Below are positions 54,499 to 64,000 of a stretch of 64,000 bases of DNA, piece by piece. This DNA comes from Leptospira vanthielii serovar Holland str. Waz Holland = ATCC 700522 (GTDB taxonomy: Bacteria > Spirochaetota > Leptospiria > Leptospirales > Leptospiraceae). A program made the translations under genes and the position numbers. The stretch lies in assembly GCF_000332455.1 (NCBI RefSeq), contig NZ_AOGY02000028.1, forward strand, positions 22,336-86,335, given 5' to 3'. Within the stretch, counting starts at the first letter, position 1. Each line of letters opens with the position of its first letter. A model generated the notes under the pieces. That model was given only the letters and a program-made list of their open reading frames with translations, was not told the DNA's origin and ran no database searches.

Positions 54499-54929
54499 TA
54501 TATTTCTCCCTTGAATGGTTCAAATATTTTCCAATTCTCGATCGGACGAAAAGTACAGGATTGGTATCGCGTGAAGATTAGAGTTGCTATATATTCCTGA
54601 TCACCTTCATGTGTTTTTATATCTTTGGTAGGACAAGGCATTGCTGACAATGATCTCAAACAATGATTTAATGCCTTAACATCATAAAAATTTCTGCTTG
54701 CATTTGAACCACCACCGATCTGAACCCAAGGATAAGGTTCTTCTTCTTCATTTCCTAATTCAGAAATTGCATATGCGCGTCCGGCATTATAACCACAACT
54801 AATTGTTTTTAATAAAATTATTTTTGAGATTTCTCTTTCTGCTTCACTTTTTCTAATCGTCTCCTGACCCTTTAGAATCACTAGGCAATTAATAAAAGAT
54901 AAAAAAACCAATAGGTAGATTTTATGCAT
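54498..54929 (-). CDS. Hypothetical lipoprotein or exported protein
   Basis: About 143 residues from the ATG at 54929; a TTG start three codons upstream is less likely. The signal (HKIYLLVFLSFINC) could be lipidated at Cys15 under relaxed spirochaetal rules. Four or five cysteines in the mature part (ISCGY, NHCLRS, MPCPT, QSCTF) suggest disulphides. Family not recognised. It is directly coupled to the membrane-protein gene downstream, and the pair forms an AT-rich accessory unit. Confidence 0.68.
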   Translation of the reverse strand: MHKIYLLVFLSFINCLVILKGQETIRKSEAEREISKIILLKTISCGYNAGRAYAISELGNEEEEPYPWVQIGGGSNASRNFYDVKALNHCLRSLSAMPCPTKDIKTHEGDQEYIATLIFTRYQSCTFRPIENWKIFEPFKGEI

Positions 54930-55032
54930 ATATCCCAATAGAATGATCTAAGATTCCCATCTAACACCAAGTTATCTCATCCCTACTCCACACATAAAGC
55001 ACAAAACTTACATCCAACCCGTCTAACAACCG

Positions 55033-55662
55033 ATGTTTCCAGAAAGACCAGTTTGGATTTGGGAGGGCAACCAAGAGTTTGTACTTTTAAAACTGATCTT
55101 ACTTCTGGTTTTCTTTTACCTTGCGTTTCGTATCGCAGCCCACATCACTCGAAGGATAGAACTTGTCCAAATGCATAGCAAACGGTTGGACCGTTTGGCT
55201 TTCCGGGCCGGTTGTAATCAGGAGGAACGCAAACTTTTACAATCTTTTTACTACCAACTGGACAGGCGCCATCGTGCGGTCCTCGCCCACAACCATGCCA
55301 AAGAATACCTCCGTCAACATTTGCTCACTTACGTATCAACCTTAGATAAGGAAAACTTTCTGCCATTCCTTACGATGATCTCCAAGTTTTTGGGAACGGC
55401 AGGCGACAGAAGGCCTCTCTTCCACCTTCGGGAATTTGTCATTGTACAAATGGGGTCAAAAACCTATTTCGCACAAGTGGTAGATCCTGGTGCCGGTGAA
55501 GTCCGGTTGAAGTTGGGACTTGCCGAAGGGCGCTTAACCGTCGTGGACAGCTTTCGAGTCACTGTCTTTCGCAGTCCCCGAGGTCTCCAAACTGTGCGGG
55601 GTGGGGGGAGAATGGCCTCACCCTCTTCCGTTTATTTCCTTCCCGAACTTACGGACCTCTGA
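55033..55662 (+). CDS. Hypothetical membrane-anchored protein upstream of mreC
   Basis: A 209-residue protein with one N-terminal helix (FVLLKLILLLVFFYLAFRIAA). A basic helical region follows (ITRRIELVQMHSKRLDRLAFRAGCNQEERKLL, read in pieces) and a C-terminal beta domain (REFVIVQMGSKTYFAQVV, LKLGLAEGRLTVV). The helical GCNQEERKLLQSF resembles the linker that precedes PilZ domains in spirochaetal YcgR-like proteins, but the RxxxR and DxSxxG motifs of PilZ are absent. Function unknown. It lies 73 bases upstream of mreC on the same strand. Confidence 0.72.
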   Translation: MFPERPVWIWEGNQEFVLLKLILLLVFFYLAFRIAAHITRRIELVQMHSKRLDRLAFRAGCNQEERKLLQSFYYQLDRRHRAVLAHNHAKEYLRQHLLTYVSTLDKENFLPFLTMISKFLGTAGDRRPLFHLREFVIVQMGSKTYFAQVVDPGAGEVRLKLGLAEGRLTVVDSFRVTVFRSPRGLQTVRGGGRMASPSSVYFLPELTDL

Positions 55663-55735
55663 GATCTCAAAATTTGACCAATTTCGATTCGCGCTTGAAA
55701 TATTATTTCCAATAAAATTAATGTGACATAAGTCC

Positions 55736-56911
55736 ATGAAGTGGAATCGCATCAATCAAAATGACGAATTGTTTTCCCTACTCTTCGTATTCCTGTTTTC
55801 CTTTACTTCCCTAATTTGGAACGGCAACTTCATGGTGAGAGGGATTGCCAGCTTTCAGGGTGTAGGCGATTTTTTTTCCGGATCCTTTGATTCCTTTGGA
55901 TCCCTAATCAAAAGTAGCTATAACAAACTGGAGTCTTTCGAACGTGTCCGAGAAGAGCGCGACTCTTGTTTGAACGTTATGGAAGAATACCGCCAACTTT
56001 CCAAAGACGTGGAAAGACTAAAAGCCGAGAACGCTATCCTCAGACAAGAGTTGAACTTCCCTCTGCATATTGATTATCCTTCGGTTCGTGCTGAAGTTTT
56101 GAGTGTTCGATTGAATGCGATCTACCGCACTATCATCATCAATAAGGGTTCCGAAGAAGGAATCAAACCTTACATGCCTGTGGTCGCGCGGTCACTGGAT
56201 GAAAAAGGTAAATTTACAGAAGCGTTAGTCGGTAAAATCATCGCTGTTTCCAAAGGATCTGCTGTCATCCAACCCATCATCAATTCCAACTTTTCTATGG
56301 GGGTTGCCATTCCTGGAACCAATCTTTGGGCCTCTCTCAATGGAAACAGTGGTCGCGGAACAGATGTTTTGTTAGATTACATTGATGCCGGTATTGTAAT
56401 CGATCCGAAAGCCATTGGAAATTTTCCTATGGGTCCAAATCCACCGCCAACTTCAGCCAACACAATGTTTACAGAAGGATTTAGTAAAATTGGCAAGGCT
56501 GTATTTAGTTCTGGTGGATCGGGAGTTTTCCCTTCGGGAATTCCAGTGGGAACCATTATCGAAGAAGGCCCACGGAATGGGTCTTTTAAAACTGCCATCT
56601 TACGCCCGTTTGTCGAATTTGATAAACTTTTACATGTAATTGTCGTAAAAAAACTTCCTGAAAAGTGGCGTGAAGAGTGGCCTGCAGAAAAAACAATTCA
56701 AATTGATGGCCCTTATTTTGGCGAAATTGATTTTCCAAAAGAAAAAGATTATAACAAAAAAGAGAAGGATAAAAGACAAGGTGGTTTCCCATCTACTTTC
56801 GGAACTCCTCAGTATACAAAACCATCTGTGAATACAAATGCACCTGATTCCTCGCCGACAGTTCCCTCTACTCCTTCAGTTCCAGAAACTCCCAAGGAGA
56901 CATCACCATGA
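55736..56911 (+). CDS. mreC: Rod-shape-determining protein MreC
   Basis: A 391-residue elongasome scaffold. One transmembrane helix (about 13-32), a coiled coil (about 55-105: [22 protein letters not shown], in pieces) and the periplasmic MreC double beta-barrel (about 110-300: [26 protein letters not shown]). A Pro/Ser/Thr-rich tail (about 345-391) is longer than in E. coli MreC. It links MreB to PBP2 and RodA. The stop overlaps mreD by 4 bases. Confidence 0.93.
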   Translation: MKWNRINQNDELFSLLFVFLFSFTSLIWNGNFMVRGIASFQGVGDFFSGSFDSFGSLIKSSYNKLESFERVREERDSCLNVMEEYRQLSKDVERLKAENAILRQELNFPLHIDYPSVRAEVLSVRLNAIYRTIIINKGSEEGIKPYMPVVARSLDEKGKFTEALVGKIIAVSKGSAVIQPIINSNFSMGVAIPGTNLWASLNGNSGRGTDVLLDYIDAGIVIDPKAIGNFPMGPNPPPTSANTMFTEGFSKIGKAVFSSGGSGVFPSGIPVGTIIEEGPRNGSFKTAILRPFVEFDKLLHVIVVKKLPEKWREEWPAEKTIQIDGPYFGEIDFPKEKDYNKKEKDKRQGGFPSTFGTPQYTKPSVNTNAPDSSPTVPSTPSVPETPKETSP

Positions 56912-57423
56912 TTTTAGATAAACTCTTTATCGTCATAGGATTGTTACTCTCCCACTTCCTCAATGGATCTAATCTATTTGAATTAGGAAATGCTGTTAGG
57001 CCAGATTTTATGGTTATCTTTGTTGTCTTTTTTGCGCTCCGAAAAGGCCCACTGTATGGACTTTGGTTGGGATTTTTTGGAGGCCTACTCACGGATACTG
57101 CACTCGGTGGCGAAATCGGTGGAGACAATATTGTATATTATAAAATTGGACTCCATTCCTTTTCTTATGCCATCATAGGATACATCGTTGGGAAAGTAAT
57201 GCGAACTTCCTATACAGAAAACTACATCTCCATCACTATCTATATCCTCGGATTTACATTGGTTTCAAGACTCATCACCTATCTTTTATTTCTGATGTTC
57301 TTTCACTCCAATCATAGTTATTCCTTTTTATATGTGTCTTTGTACAATGCATTCATTGGCCCTGCGTTGTTTTTCCTATTCTCGTGGGCCTTTCGTTTAG
57401 ATGCAGATGAGGTGAGGCAATGA
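56908..57423 (+). CDS. mreD: Rod-shape-determining protein MreD
   Basis: A 171-residue inner-membrane protein with five to six helices. The N-terminal [19 protein letters not shown] and [17 protein letters not shown] are typical of MreD. It is placed between mreC and mrdA with 4-base overlaps on both sides, the standard order. Confidence 0.92.
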   Translation: MILDKLFIVIGLLLSHFLNGSNLFELGNAVRPDFMVIFVVFFALRKGPLYGLWLGFFGGLLTDTALGGEIGGDNIVYYKIGLHSFSYAIIGYIVGKVMRTSYTENYISITIYILGFTLVSRLITYLLFLMFFHSNHSYSFLYVSLYNAFIGPALFFLFSWAFRLDADEVRQ

Positions 57424-59357
57424 GCCAATCGGCCTCTGAGTTTCGCTTAGAAACTAGCTTTCGTAAACGACTGTATTTTTTTACTGGTATGGTTGTTTTT
57501 ACATTAACAGCCTATATCCTTCAGTTGTTTAATCTACAGATTGTACAAGGAAGTGAAAACTCTTTAAAAGCCGAACGTTTTGTTCGGAGAAGTGAGTCTA
57601 TTCCTGCTGATCGGGGCAATATATTCGATCGTAACTTCCTTACTCCAGAAACAAGCCAACCTCTTGTATCCAACTCAGCATCATTAGATGTAATTCTTAA
57701 TACTAGTTTATTAAAGAATGATCCAAGAAAGGTGAAGGATTTTATATACAAATTCTGCGAAGCCCTTTCTATCCCCATCGTTTATTACGAAAAAGAACTC
57801 CAAGATTCTCGAATGATTAAAAAAATTCGATCTAGGGAACCATTTGTACTATTAGAAGGGATTTCGCGCGAACAACAAGAACGAATTCTTGTTTTAGATA
57901 ATATCAATAAATATGTCTATTTAGTTTCCTCACCTGCACGTGTTTATCACATGGGACCCGCCCTCTCACATGTGACTGGTTATGTGGGAAAACCAACAAC
58001 TAGCGACTTACAAGAAAAAGAAATCAAAACCTACCAACTCATCGGTAAAGGTGGAATCGAATCTCTCTATGACACAACCCTTCGTGGCCAAGACGGATTT
58101 CGTATCCAAAAACGGAACACTGAAGGAAATATCGAAGAAGAACGAGTCATCGAACATTCGGTTCCCGGCAATAACTTAGTTTTAACCATTGATCGTGATA
58201 TGCAAATTGCTGCCTATCGTGCACTAAAAGGTGTTAGGGGGACTGTCCTTGCCATCAAAGCAACCACAGGCGAAGTTTTGGCCATGGCTTCCAATCCTTC
58301 TTATGATCCCAATATCCTTTCTGGAAAAAACAAATTGGATCGATCCAACCACTTTACGCGTGTGACTAACAACGGCGGTTTTTTAAACTTAGCCATTCAA
58401 TCCAGGTTTCCGCCAGCTTCCACTTTCAAAACTCTAGTGGGCCTTGCCGCTATGGAAAGTGAACACAAAATCAATTTTGATCCCAAACAAACATTTTCTT
58501 GTCCGGCAAGTTTTACATTAAAGTCAACATTCAAAGGTGTACCGGACCAAGTTTTTTATAACTGGGATAAAAAAAATCATGGAGATCTCAACCTGGCTCA
58601 AGCCTTGGAAAAATCCAACTCCGTATATTTTTACCAATTAGGATATAAGTTGGGAGCCGAACCAATCCTTGCCTATTGTAGATTGTTTGGTTTAGATAAA
58701 AAAACAGGAATCGATCTACCTGGGGAAGCAACAGGTTTTATTCCAAGTTCCGATTGGAAAAAAAGAACTTACGGCAACAAATGGTTTGATGGGGACACTG
58801 TGAACCTTTCCATTGGACAAGGTTTTATTTCAACCACTCCAATTGAGATGGCACTGTTTTATATGGCCGTTGTTAATAATGGAAAAATTTATAAACCTTA
58901 TGTGGTTTCAGAAATCAGAAGTCCTCTCGACAACTCTCTCATCCAAAAAACAGAACCAACAATTTTGAGAGACATTCCTCTCAAACGTTCCACCGTGGAA
59001 GCACTCAAAGAAGGATTGTATTTAGTTGGATATTCGGGAACAGCATCTGGTGTTCTCAACTCACCAACACTTCCAGAAATTGCTGGTAAAACGGGAACGG
59101 CACAAACTAGACGTAGGGGCGCTTCCTCCTCAAACCATGCTTGGTTTATTGGCTACGCACCTGTGAACGCTCCTCCCGAAAAACAGATATTAGTTGCTGC
59201 TTTCGTAGAATATGGAGTAGGTGGTGCTGCATCGGCTGCTCCTGCCGCAAGAGAAGTATTTAAAGCTGCTTTCCCACCAGGATCTTTCCCAAGAACGGAT
59301 AGGTCTCGTGCCAAAACCATGTTAGAAGAAGCACCAGTAGAACAAGAGGCATTTTAA
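57420..59357 (+). CDS. mrdA: Penicillin-binding protein 2, elongation transpeptidase
   Basis: A 645-residue class B PBP that crosslinks lateral-wall peptidoglycan. One N-terminal transmembrane helix (about 18-40) and a dimerisation/pedestal domain ([16 protein letters not shown]) precede the transpeptidase domain. The active-site motifs are Ser334-Thr-Phe-Lys337 (PPASTFKTL), SNS near 398 and KTGTA near 557. It partners the RodA encoded immediately downstream (1-base overlap). Confidence 0.95.
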   Translation: MSQSASEFRLETSFRKRLYFFTGMVVFTLTAYILQLFNLQIVQGSENSLKAERFVRRSESIPADRGNIFDRNFLTPETSQPLVSNSASLDVILNTSLLKNDPRKVKDFIYKFCEALSIPIVYYEKELQDSRMIKKIRSREPFVLLEGISREQQERILVLDNINKYVYLVSSPARVYHMGPALSHVTGYVGKPTTSDLQEKEIKTYQLIGKGGIESLYDTTLRGQDGFRIQKRNTEGNIEEERVIEHSVPGNNLVLTIDRDMQIAAYRALKGVRGTVLAIKATTGEVLAMASNPSYDPNILSGKNKLDRSNHFTRVTNNGGFLNLAIQSRFPPASTFKTLVGLAAMESEHKINFDPKQTFSCPASFTLKSTFKGVPDQVFYNWDKKNHGDLNLAQALEKSNSVYFYQLGYKLGAEPILAYCRLFGLDKKTGIDLPGEATGFIPSSDWKKRTYGNKWFDGDTVNLSIGQGFISTTPIEMALFYMAVVNNGKIYKPYVVSEIRSPLDNSLIQKTEPTILRDIPLKRSTVEALKEGLYLVGYSGTASGVLNSPTLPEIAGKTGTAQTRRRGASSSNHAWFIGYAPVNAPPEKQILVAAFVEYGVGGAASAAPAAREVFKAAFPPGSFPRTDRSRAKTMLEEAPVEQEAF

Positions 59358-60871
59358 TGGCTGATCGCAATACAGAAAAACTCGATTTTTTTCTCATTTT
59401 CTCCGTAGTCCTCGTGGCAATGGCAGGTGTTCTTACTTTATACACCCAAGAAGCCAACACTGCGGATGGACTAGGTCGCTGGTACAAACAATTCACCTTT
59501 GTTTTTGTTGGTCTTATCTCCATGTGGTTTATGTCTAGGATCAACTATCAGTTGATAGGTTCCTATGCTCTTTTCATTTATATCTTTTCCATAGTATTAC
59601 TTGTACTCACACTCATTCCAGGCATTGGATACCTACCTTCTGGACGTGGAGCTCGTTCTTGGTTAAAACTTGGACCCATCACTCTACAAGCCTCAGAGTT
59701 TTCCAAATTGGCAACGGTAATCTTACTTGGCCAGTATTTAGTTTTAAAAGAAAAAGAAATGCACAAAATAACGGTATTAGTTGTTCCATTTATCATCTGT
59801 TTGGTGCCGATGCTTTTCATTATTTTGCAGCCAGATTTTGGAACAGCCGTTTCCTTTTTACCAATGTTATTCACAATGTTATATCTGGGAGGCGCGGACA
59901 TTCTGCACGTTGGATCTCTCCTTACCTTTGGTGGAATTTCACTCATGGTTCCGATGTATCTTGCTTATTCTCAATTGACACTGATTCAACCACTTGTTGA
60001 TTTACTTCGCAAAGATAACAAAACAGAACTTGTATCGATTGTAAACCAACTCCAAGGGAAAATTTGGCTCATCTTAGATGGGAAAAAAGTATCAGGCCTC
60101 ACCTTACCTGGAATTGAAAATCCAAAAAATCTACAGATGATCCGGGAAGCTGCTGATATCGTAAAAGATGAATATGCAAGTTTGGGTTTTAAAATTCTAT
60201 CCAACGAGCCGTTTATGTTTGGTCTCGGTGGGACACTCGCTCTCATTAGTTTGGTGATGATTTTTATCCGCATTGCTCGTGGTTCCAAACATCTTAGAAA
60301 CTATTACATTACGATTGGAATTTTGGGGCTCTCCATTCTCTCTGCCATTGCCGTTCACAAATCCATTCCTTTCCGAGAGAACCAAGTCATTCGGCTCACA
60401 GCTTTTCTAAACCCTGACCAATTCAAACAAGGGGCAGGTTACCAACTCCGAGCATCAAAACCGGCAGTTGGTTCTGGAAAGGTTTTTGGAAAGGGACTCT
60501 TTCATGGTGAGATGACAGAAGGAAGAATTCCCCATGTTCCCGAATCGGGAACAGACTTTATTTTTGCCTCCTGGGCCGAACAAACTGGATTTTTTGGAAG
60601 TGTGTTACTCCTATTTTTTCTAATGTCGATACCCTTACGAGGACTACAGATTAGTTTTGAAAGTAAAGACAGGTTTGGATCACTTCTGGCTGCAGGAATT
60701 GTGGCGATGATATTTTTCCATATCGCCATCAATGTAGGTATTGTGATTGGGCTACTCCCTGTAACAGGTGTTCCACTCACATTTATGAGTTATGGCGGAT
60801 CACACTTGGTAATGGCAATGACTGCCGTTGGAATCATCCTTTCGATTAAAAAACGTAAGTTTGCAAACTAA
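59357..60871 (+). CDS. rodA: Peptidoglycan glycosyltransferase RodA with large internal insertion
   Basis: A 504-residue SEDS glycosyltransferase that polymerises peptidoglycan with PBP2. Ten transmembrane helices with SEDS signatures are present: [27 protein letters not shown] (the catalytic Asp at 160) and [16 protein letters not shown]. It is longer than E. coli RodA (370). The extra length lies mainly in a hydrophilic insertion at about 205-288 ([35 protein letters not shown]) within the large periplasmic loop region. Similar insertions occur in some spirochaetal homologues, to my memory, but I have not checked. Confidence 0.93.
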   Translation: MADRNTEKLDFFLIFSVVLVAMAGVLTLYTQEANTADGLGRWYKQFTFVFVGLISMWFMSRINYQLIGSYALFIYIFSIVLLVLTLIPGIGYLPSGRGARSWLKLGPITLQASEFSKLATVILLGQYLVLKEKEMHKITVLVVPFIICLVPMLFIILQPDFGTAVSFLPMLFTMLYLGGADILHVGSLLTFGGISLMVPMYLAYSQLTLIQPLVDLLRKDNKTELVSIVNQLQGKIWLILDGKKVSGLTLPGIENPKNLQMIREAADIVKDEYASLGFKILSNEPFMFGLGGTLALISLVMIFIRIARGSKHLRNYYITIGILGLSILSAIAVHKSIPFRENQVIRLTAFLNPDQFKQGAGYQLRASKPAVGSGKVFGKGLFHGEMTEGRIPHVPESGTDFIFASWAEQTGFFGSVLLLFFLMSIPLRGLQISFESKDRFGSLLAAGIVAMIFFHIAINVGIVIGLLPVTGVPLTFMSYGGSHLVMAMTAVGIILSIKKRKFAN

Positions 60872-60879
60872 GAATCACC

Positions 60880-61647
60880 ATGAAACCGACCAAAAAAGAA
60901 TTGGGGGCAGAAAAGTTCTTTCAGACCAAAATCAAATTAGAAAATGAATTGATTCGTTTGGAAGAACTAGATAGGGAATCAAAAGAACGGATCACAAACA
61001 TGATCCAACTCTCGGAACAATTGATTCAAATTTCAGAAACCAATGAATCTCCCTATTTTTTACAAAGAAGCAAACGCCTAAGTACAGAAGTCCATAAGTT
61101 CCAAATCAAAAATGAATACAAACAAAAAGAGTTCGATACACTATTCCATATCTTAGAGAAAATCAAATCAGAAGATAAAATAGAATTTTTAGATTCTGCT
61201 TTAAAAAACCGAATTACTCGGATTGCCAATCGACTCACAGAAAAAAAAACAAACCCATCATCCTCACCGCAAAAACTAAATGGGAAGTTGGTTTTTATTT
61301 GTTATGTGTTAGAAGGTGTAAACTTTCTCATTCCTAAAAAAAGTTACCGTATTCTTAGAAACATTCCTGCATTCAAAAAACAATTACGGATCAAGGATAA
61401 GTTAGTACCCTTGTTTCCAGGACCTGGATTTGTTTTGATGGAAGAAGGTGAAAAAAAAGAAAAAAATGTACTTCTGATGAAAGACTCTTCTAAAAAAGAC
61501 AATGGATTTTATTTTGATGAACTGAAGGAAGATTGGGCAGTATCAAAAACATCGTTAGAAGGATTATTAGAAAAAGATTCTACAAATGGACAAATTTTAG
61601 GAAAAATCAAACGGAAAGGGAAGTTATACCATTTAGTTAAAATTTAA
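60880..61647 (+). CDS. Coiled-coil hypothetical protein downstream of rodA
   Basis: A 255-residue soluble protein. Residues about 8-120 are strongly helical and coiled-coil-like. The C-terminal half (about 135-255) is beta-rich (KLVFICYVLEGVNFLIPKKSYRIL, KDKLVPLFPGPG). That half loosely recalls a CheW-like SH3-type fold; I would not name it on that. It starts 8 bases after rodA, so it probably belongs to the cell-shape operon. Its end overlaps ribF by 15 bases. Confidence 0.72.
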   Translation: MKPTKKELGAEKFFQTKIKLENELIRLEELDRESKERITNMIQLSEQLIQISETNESPYFLQRSKRLSTEVHKFQIKNEYKQKEFDTLFHILEKIKSEDKIEFLDSALKNRITRIANRLTEKKTNPSSSPQKLNGKLVFICYVLEGVNFLIPKKSYRILRNIPAFKKQLRIKDKLVPLFPGPGFVLMEEGEKKEKNVLLMKDSSKKDNGFYFDELKEDWAVSKTSLEGLLEKDSTNGQILGKIKRKGKLYHLVKI

Positions 61648-62565
61648 AATTCGGACACTCTCCTCTTTATCTTTTGTTAGTTGCTCTTTCAGCTCATCCA
61701 AACCACCAAACTTTTTTTCATCACGAATTTTATGAACAATTTCTAACTCAACTTCTTTACCGTATAAATCTCCGTCAAAATCAAAAACATTCACTTCCAC
61801 ATGAAGTCCCAGACCATCAAATGTTGGATTGTGTCCGATGTTTACCATTCCCTTATGGTCGTGGCCACCAAACTTCGCAAAACAGGCGTAAACACCAATG
61901 GCCGGCAAAAGTTTATCTTCTGGAACTTTGATGTTTGCCGTAGGAAATCCAATGGTCCTACCTCGTTTGGCTCCTTCAAAAACAATTCCCGTGATATGAT
62001 AATTCCTACCTAAAAGAATTTTTGCTTCTTCCATTTCCCCTTTTTCCAAAAATCCACGGATCAGAGAAGAAGAGATTTTACTTTCTTTTTTTAAGACGGC
62101 TTCTTTTAATTCTACCGCATAACCATATTTAGGTTTATTTGAATTTAAAAGATGAAAGTCACCTCTGCGTTCGGCTCCAAAAAAATGATTATAACCAATC
62201 ACAATATGTTTGGTATTCAAAGTTTGGATCATAATTTTTTCTAAAAAATCTTCCGCTGACATTTTAGAAAGTTCTAATGTAAAATCTAAAACAACCAAAT
62301 AATCGATTCCAAACCCACGGATGAGTTCTTCTTTTTCTCTTTCAGAAGATAAGTATTTAAAATTTGGTTTTTTACCAAGAACCACAGATGGGTTTGGATA
62401 GTATGTCACAACAACGGAAGGGATTCCCAGTTCCTTTGCTTTTTCGACAGTTCGTAAAAGTAGTGTCTGGTGGCCTACATGGATTCCATCAAAGTTGCCG
62501 AGTGTCAAGGAAGAGCCAGTTTGAAACTCGTTTTGGATCGATTCTAAAGAGCGAATAATTTTCAA
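61633..62565 (-). CDS. ribF: Bifunctional riboflavin kinase / FAD synthetase
   Basis: A 310-residue enzyme making FMN and FAD. The N-terminal FAD synthetase has TLGNFDGIHVGHQTLL (the nucleotidyltransferase GxFDGxHxGH motif) and SSSLIRGFLEKG. The C-terminal riboflavin kinase has GRTIGFPTANI and MVNIGHNPTF. Length fits the family. The start is TTG with no visible Shine-Dalgarno; no better start lies nearby. Confidence 0.95.
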   Translation of the reverse strand: MKIIRSLESIQNEFQTGSSLTLGNFDGIHVGHQTLLLRTVEKAKELGIPSVVVTYYPNPSVVLGKKPNFKYLSSEREKEELIRGFGIDYLVVLDFTLELSKMSAEDFLEKIMIQTLNTKHIVIGYNHFFGAERRGDFHLLNSNKPKYGYAVELKEAVLKKESKISSSLIRGFLEKGEMEEAKILLGRNYHITGIVFEGAKRGRTIGFPTANIKVPEDKLLPAIGVYACFAKFGGHDHKGMVNIGHNPTFDGLGLHVEVNVFDFDGDLYGKEVELEIVHKIRDEKKFGGLDELKEQLTKDKEESVRILNFN

Positions 62566-62610
62566 AGGGGGACTTGTCTCGTAATCCGATACTTGTACTA
62601 GGTGCTTCCA

Positions 62611-63171
62611 TTGAAACTACGAATCCTTCTCCTTACGGCAATCTTTTTATCATCCTTTGTTTCGATGTTCGCATCAGACTCCAAAATCCCGAAACAAGAA
62701 TTTGGATTAGAAGAAGGTCTACTCCCAGAAGATATTTCCACCTTCCCGGAGTTAAAAACATGGGCCATCTACCAATCCTATGAATTGGAACCAGACAATG
62801 CACACCTCGGACTTCAGGATTATATTTGTAGAATGGTTCCAGAAACAGGGCTCCAATTCCTTTTGGAAAAACCCATTGTCTCCAAATCGACAGTCTATCT
62901 CTATCTGGACCTAACTCGTTACCGCCCTCTAAAGGGTTCCAAATTCAAACCGAGGAAACTGAATATTCTTGTGAACGGAAGGCCCAAACTTTCGGTTTAT
63001 ACGGACAAAAACCAAAGTTTCACCAATCCAGTCGAAATTCCTTTGGAACCTTCTGAATATCCAGATGGGAAGATTTACGTCGATTTAGTGCCAAGCAATA
63101 ACTCACTTGGCCGTTTTTGGGGAGTTTGGGATGCGTTTGTCTTAGAAAATCGGTTGGATGCGAAAGATTGA
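62611..63171 (+). CDS. Secreted hypothetical protein
   Basis: About 186 residues. I favour a TTG start giving MKLRILLLTAIFLSSF, with AGGTG about six bases upstream; a GTG start 9 bases earlier is possible. A signal peptide ends near SMFA. The mature part is beta-rich (STVYLYLDLTRYRP, KLNILVNGRPKLSV, KIYVDLVPSNN) and may be a single jelly-roll-like domain. Family not recognised. It is divergent from ribF and abuts the stop of the STAS gene. Confidence 0.75.
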   Translation: MKLRILLLTAIFLSSFVSMFASDSKIPKQEFGLEEGLLPEDISTFPELKTWAIYQSYELEPDNAHLGLQDYICRMVPETGLQFLLEKPIVSKSTVYLYLDLTRYRPLKGSKFKPRKLNILVNGRPKLSVYTDKNQSFTNPVEIPLEPSEYPDGKIYVDLVPSNNSLGRFWGVWDAFVLENRLDAKD

Positions 63172-63480
63172 TTATACTGCGTATTTTTCGCGGTATTCGT
63201 CTTCGCCAATGGTTTGGAAATAACTTGTAAGGCCTGCTACTTTGAAAACCTTCTCGATCGCAGGTTTCATATTCGCAATGGAGAACTTTCCCTTAAGTTC
63301 CTGGACATAATTCAGTTGTTTGATGAGCATTCCAATTCCAGAGGAATCAATATAATTGAGTTTCTCTAAATTGATGATCACATGTAGATTGTCAGTGGGT
63401 TGGGTTGGAACATTGGTTTCCAGGAAGTTTTTAAAATCCAGGGAAGTGTAAATGTCCAAACTTCCAGAAATGCTGATCAC
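63172..63480 (-). CDS. STAS-domain anti-sigma-factor antagonist, start probably lost
   Basis: At least 102 residues of a classical STAS domain; NYIDSSGIGMLI carries the phosphorylatable serine. The only usable in-frame start is a GTG at 63480, which gives a protein lacking part of the first beta strand. Upstream the same frame continues as INLKKNADAY, matching a normal STAS N-terminus, and then meets the end of an IS30 element; the native start codon was probably cut off. Three ATGs in the upstream AATGCCGATGCCTATG are in the wrong frame. It may be translated poorly or in shortened form. Confidence 0.8.
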   Translation of the reverse strand: MISISGSLDIYTSLDFKNFLETNVPTQPTDNLHVIINLEKLNYIDSSGIGMLIKQLNYVQELKGKFSIANMKPAIEKVFKVAGLTSYFQTIGEDEYREKYAV

Positions 63481-63504
63481 ATAGGCATCGGCATTTTTTT
63501 TTAG

Positions 63505-64000
63505 ATTGATAGATTCTAAAGTTTAACGCAACACTTCCTTTATTTTTTCCGCGGGAGTTTTCCAGCCAAGCGTTTTTCTTGGACGCTCATTTAAAAGCTT
63601 TTGGACTCTTTTCAGTTCTTTTCTTGATATATCATTAAAGTCAGTTTTTTTAGGAAAGAAATCTCTTATTAGCATATTCGTATTTTCACAAGTCCCCCTT
63701 TCCCAAGGACTTCCCGGATGACAAAAATATACTTTCATTTGAGTATCTTTTGTAAATAGCTTATGGTTACTCATTTCTTTACCTTGATCATAAGTTATCG
63801 AAAGTCTAAGCTCTGTTGGCATTTTTTTTAGTTCCTTGGCAAAACTTTTTCTGACGGTCTCAGCATCTGTGCTTGTTAAAGGAACCAGTATAACATTTCT
63901 AGTAGTTCTCTCTACAATTGTACCAATTGCACTTTTGTGATTCTTTCCAATTATCAAATCACCTTCCCAATGTCCTGGAATTGATCTTTATACGTGGCGT
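63505..64000 (-). mobile_element. End of an IS30-family insertion sequence, continues past the window
   Basis: Contains the 3-prime part of an IS30-type transposase gene and the element end. The boundary is estimated: sequence up to about 63505 reads as STAS coding sequence, and the transposase stop is at 63523-63525. Terminal repeats cannot be verified because the other end is outside the window. Confidence 0.7.
63523..64000 (-). pseudogene. IS30-family transposase, C-terminal part with an in-frame stop
   Basis: IS30 transposase catalytic core. The DDE residues are visible: GHWEGDLIIGK (first Asp), ITYDQGKEM (second Asp) and SPWERGTCENTN (Glu). It ends RPRKTLGWKTPAEK, the usual IS30 C-terminus. 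Reading upstream from RSIPGHWEGD the frame meets TAA at 63988-63990, while IS30 proteins continue for about 170 more residues. A neighbouring frame is open there, so a one-base frameshift or a sequencing error near 63985 is likely. The copy is probably inactive. Confidence 0.75.

Noticed and set aside
55033..55662. PilZ c-di-GMP receptor
   Set aside because: The helical part looks similar, but the RxxxR and D/NxSxxG motifs are not found.

Overview
The window looks like chromosomal DNA of a spirochaete of the genus Leptospira, most likely a free-living (saprophyte-clade) species. I infer this from the low GC content, the many lipoproteins with relaxed spirochaetal lipoboxes (LVNC, TINC, FSHC, MNHC), the frequent TTG starts, and the density of PAS, SpoIIE-phosphatase, STAS and 7TM-type signalling proteins. 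I ran no database search, so genus and gene names rest on motif recognition. No rRNA, tRNA or CRISPR array was seen.

Layout. 1-4.4 kb: 5-prime part of a large thioester-containing alpha-2-macroglobulin lipoprotein (minus strand, runs off the left edge). 4.5-7.4 kb: a small hypothetical and a three-PAS hybrid histidine kinase. 7.4-10.6 kb: a peroxide-defence block oxyR, ahpC, ahpF. 10.6-21.1 kb: a plus-strand TonB island: a 7TM-SpoIIE phosphatase and LytTR regulator, then three lipoproteins, a TonB-dependent receptor, another lipoprotein, ExbB, ExbD, TonB and a LytS-type kinase. 21.1-25.1 kb: a minus-strand copper operon (cupredoxin/beta-helix/membrane fusion, small membrane protein, two-domain multicopper oxidase, SCO). 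25.1-31.0 kb: a TPM protein, TolC, HlyD, MacB and TetR efflux operon. 31.0-36.2 kb: SulP permease, alginate-export-type porin, TetR, and a PlsC-like acyltransferase with an altered catalytic motif.

36.3-38.2 kb: a cobalamin riboswitch followed by two surface lipoproteins, with a hairpin that covers the Shine-Dalgarno site. 38.3-44.4 kb: a signalling cluster with a methyltransferase, two SiaB-like (DUF6272-type) ATPase proteins, a STAS protein, an N-acyltransferase fused to a cyclic-nucleotide-binding domain, a membrane SpoIIE phosphatase and a class III adenylate cyclase. 44.4-46.5 kb: TetR divergent from two membrane proteins, one ABA4-like. 46.5-52.4 kb: a zinc-ribbon/ankyrin protein, a Rossmann protein, a zinc dehydrogenase, a DUF4846 protein, a LOG-family protein and a secreted protein. 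52.4-54.9 kb: an AT-rich accessory patch with a lipoprotein, a broken glyoxalase-like fragment and two coupled hypotheticals. 55.0-61.6 kb: cell-shape genes mreC, mreD, mrdA, rodA with flanking unknowns. 61.6-63.5 kb: ribF, a secreted protein and a STAS gene. 63.5-64.0 kb: the end of an IS30-family element that seems to have removed the start of the STAS gene.

The most interesting systems are the cyclase/cNMP-acyltransferase/partner-switch cluster, the riboswitch-controlled lipoproteins, the copper operon built around a cupredoxin-beta-helix fusion, and the self-contained TonB island with its own two-component system.
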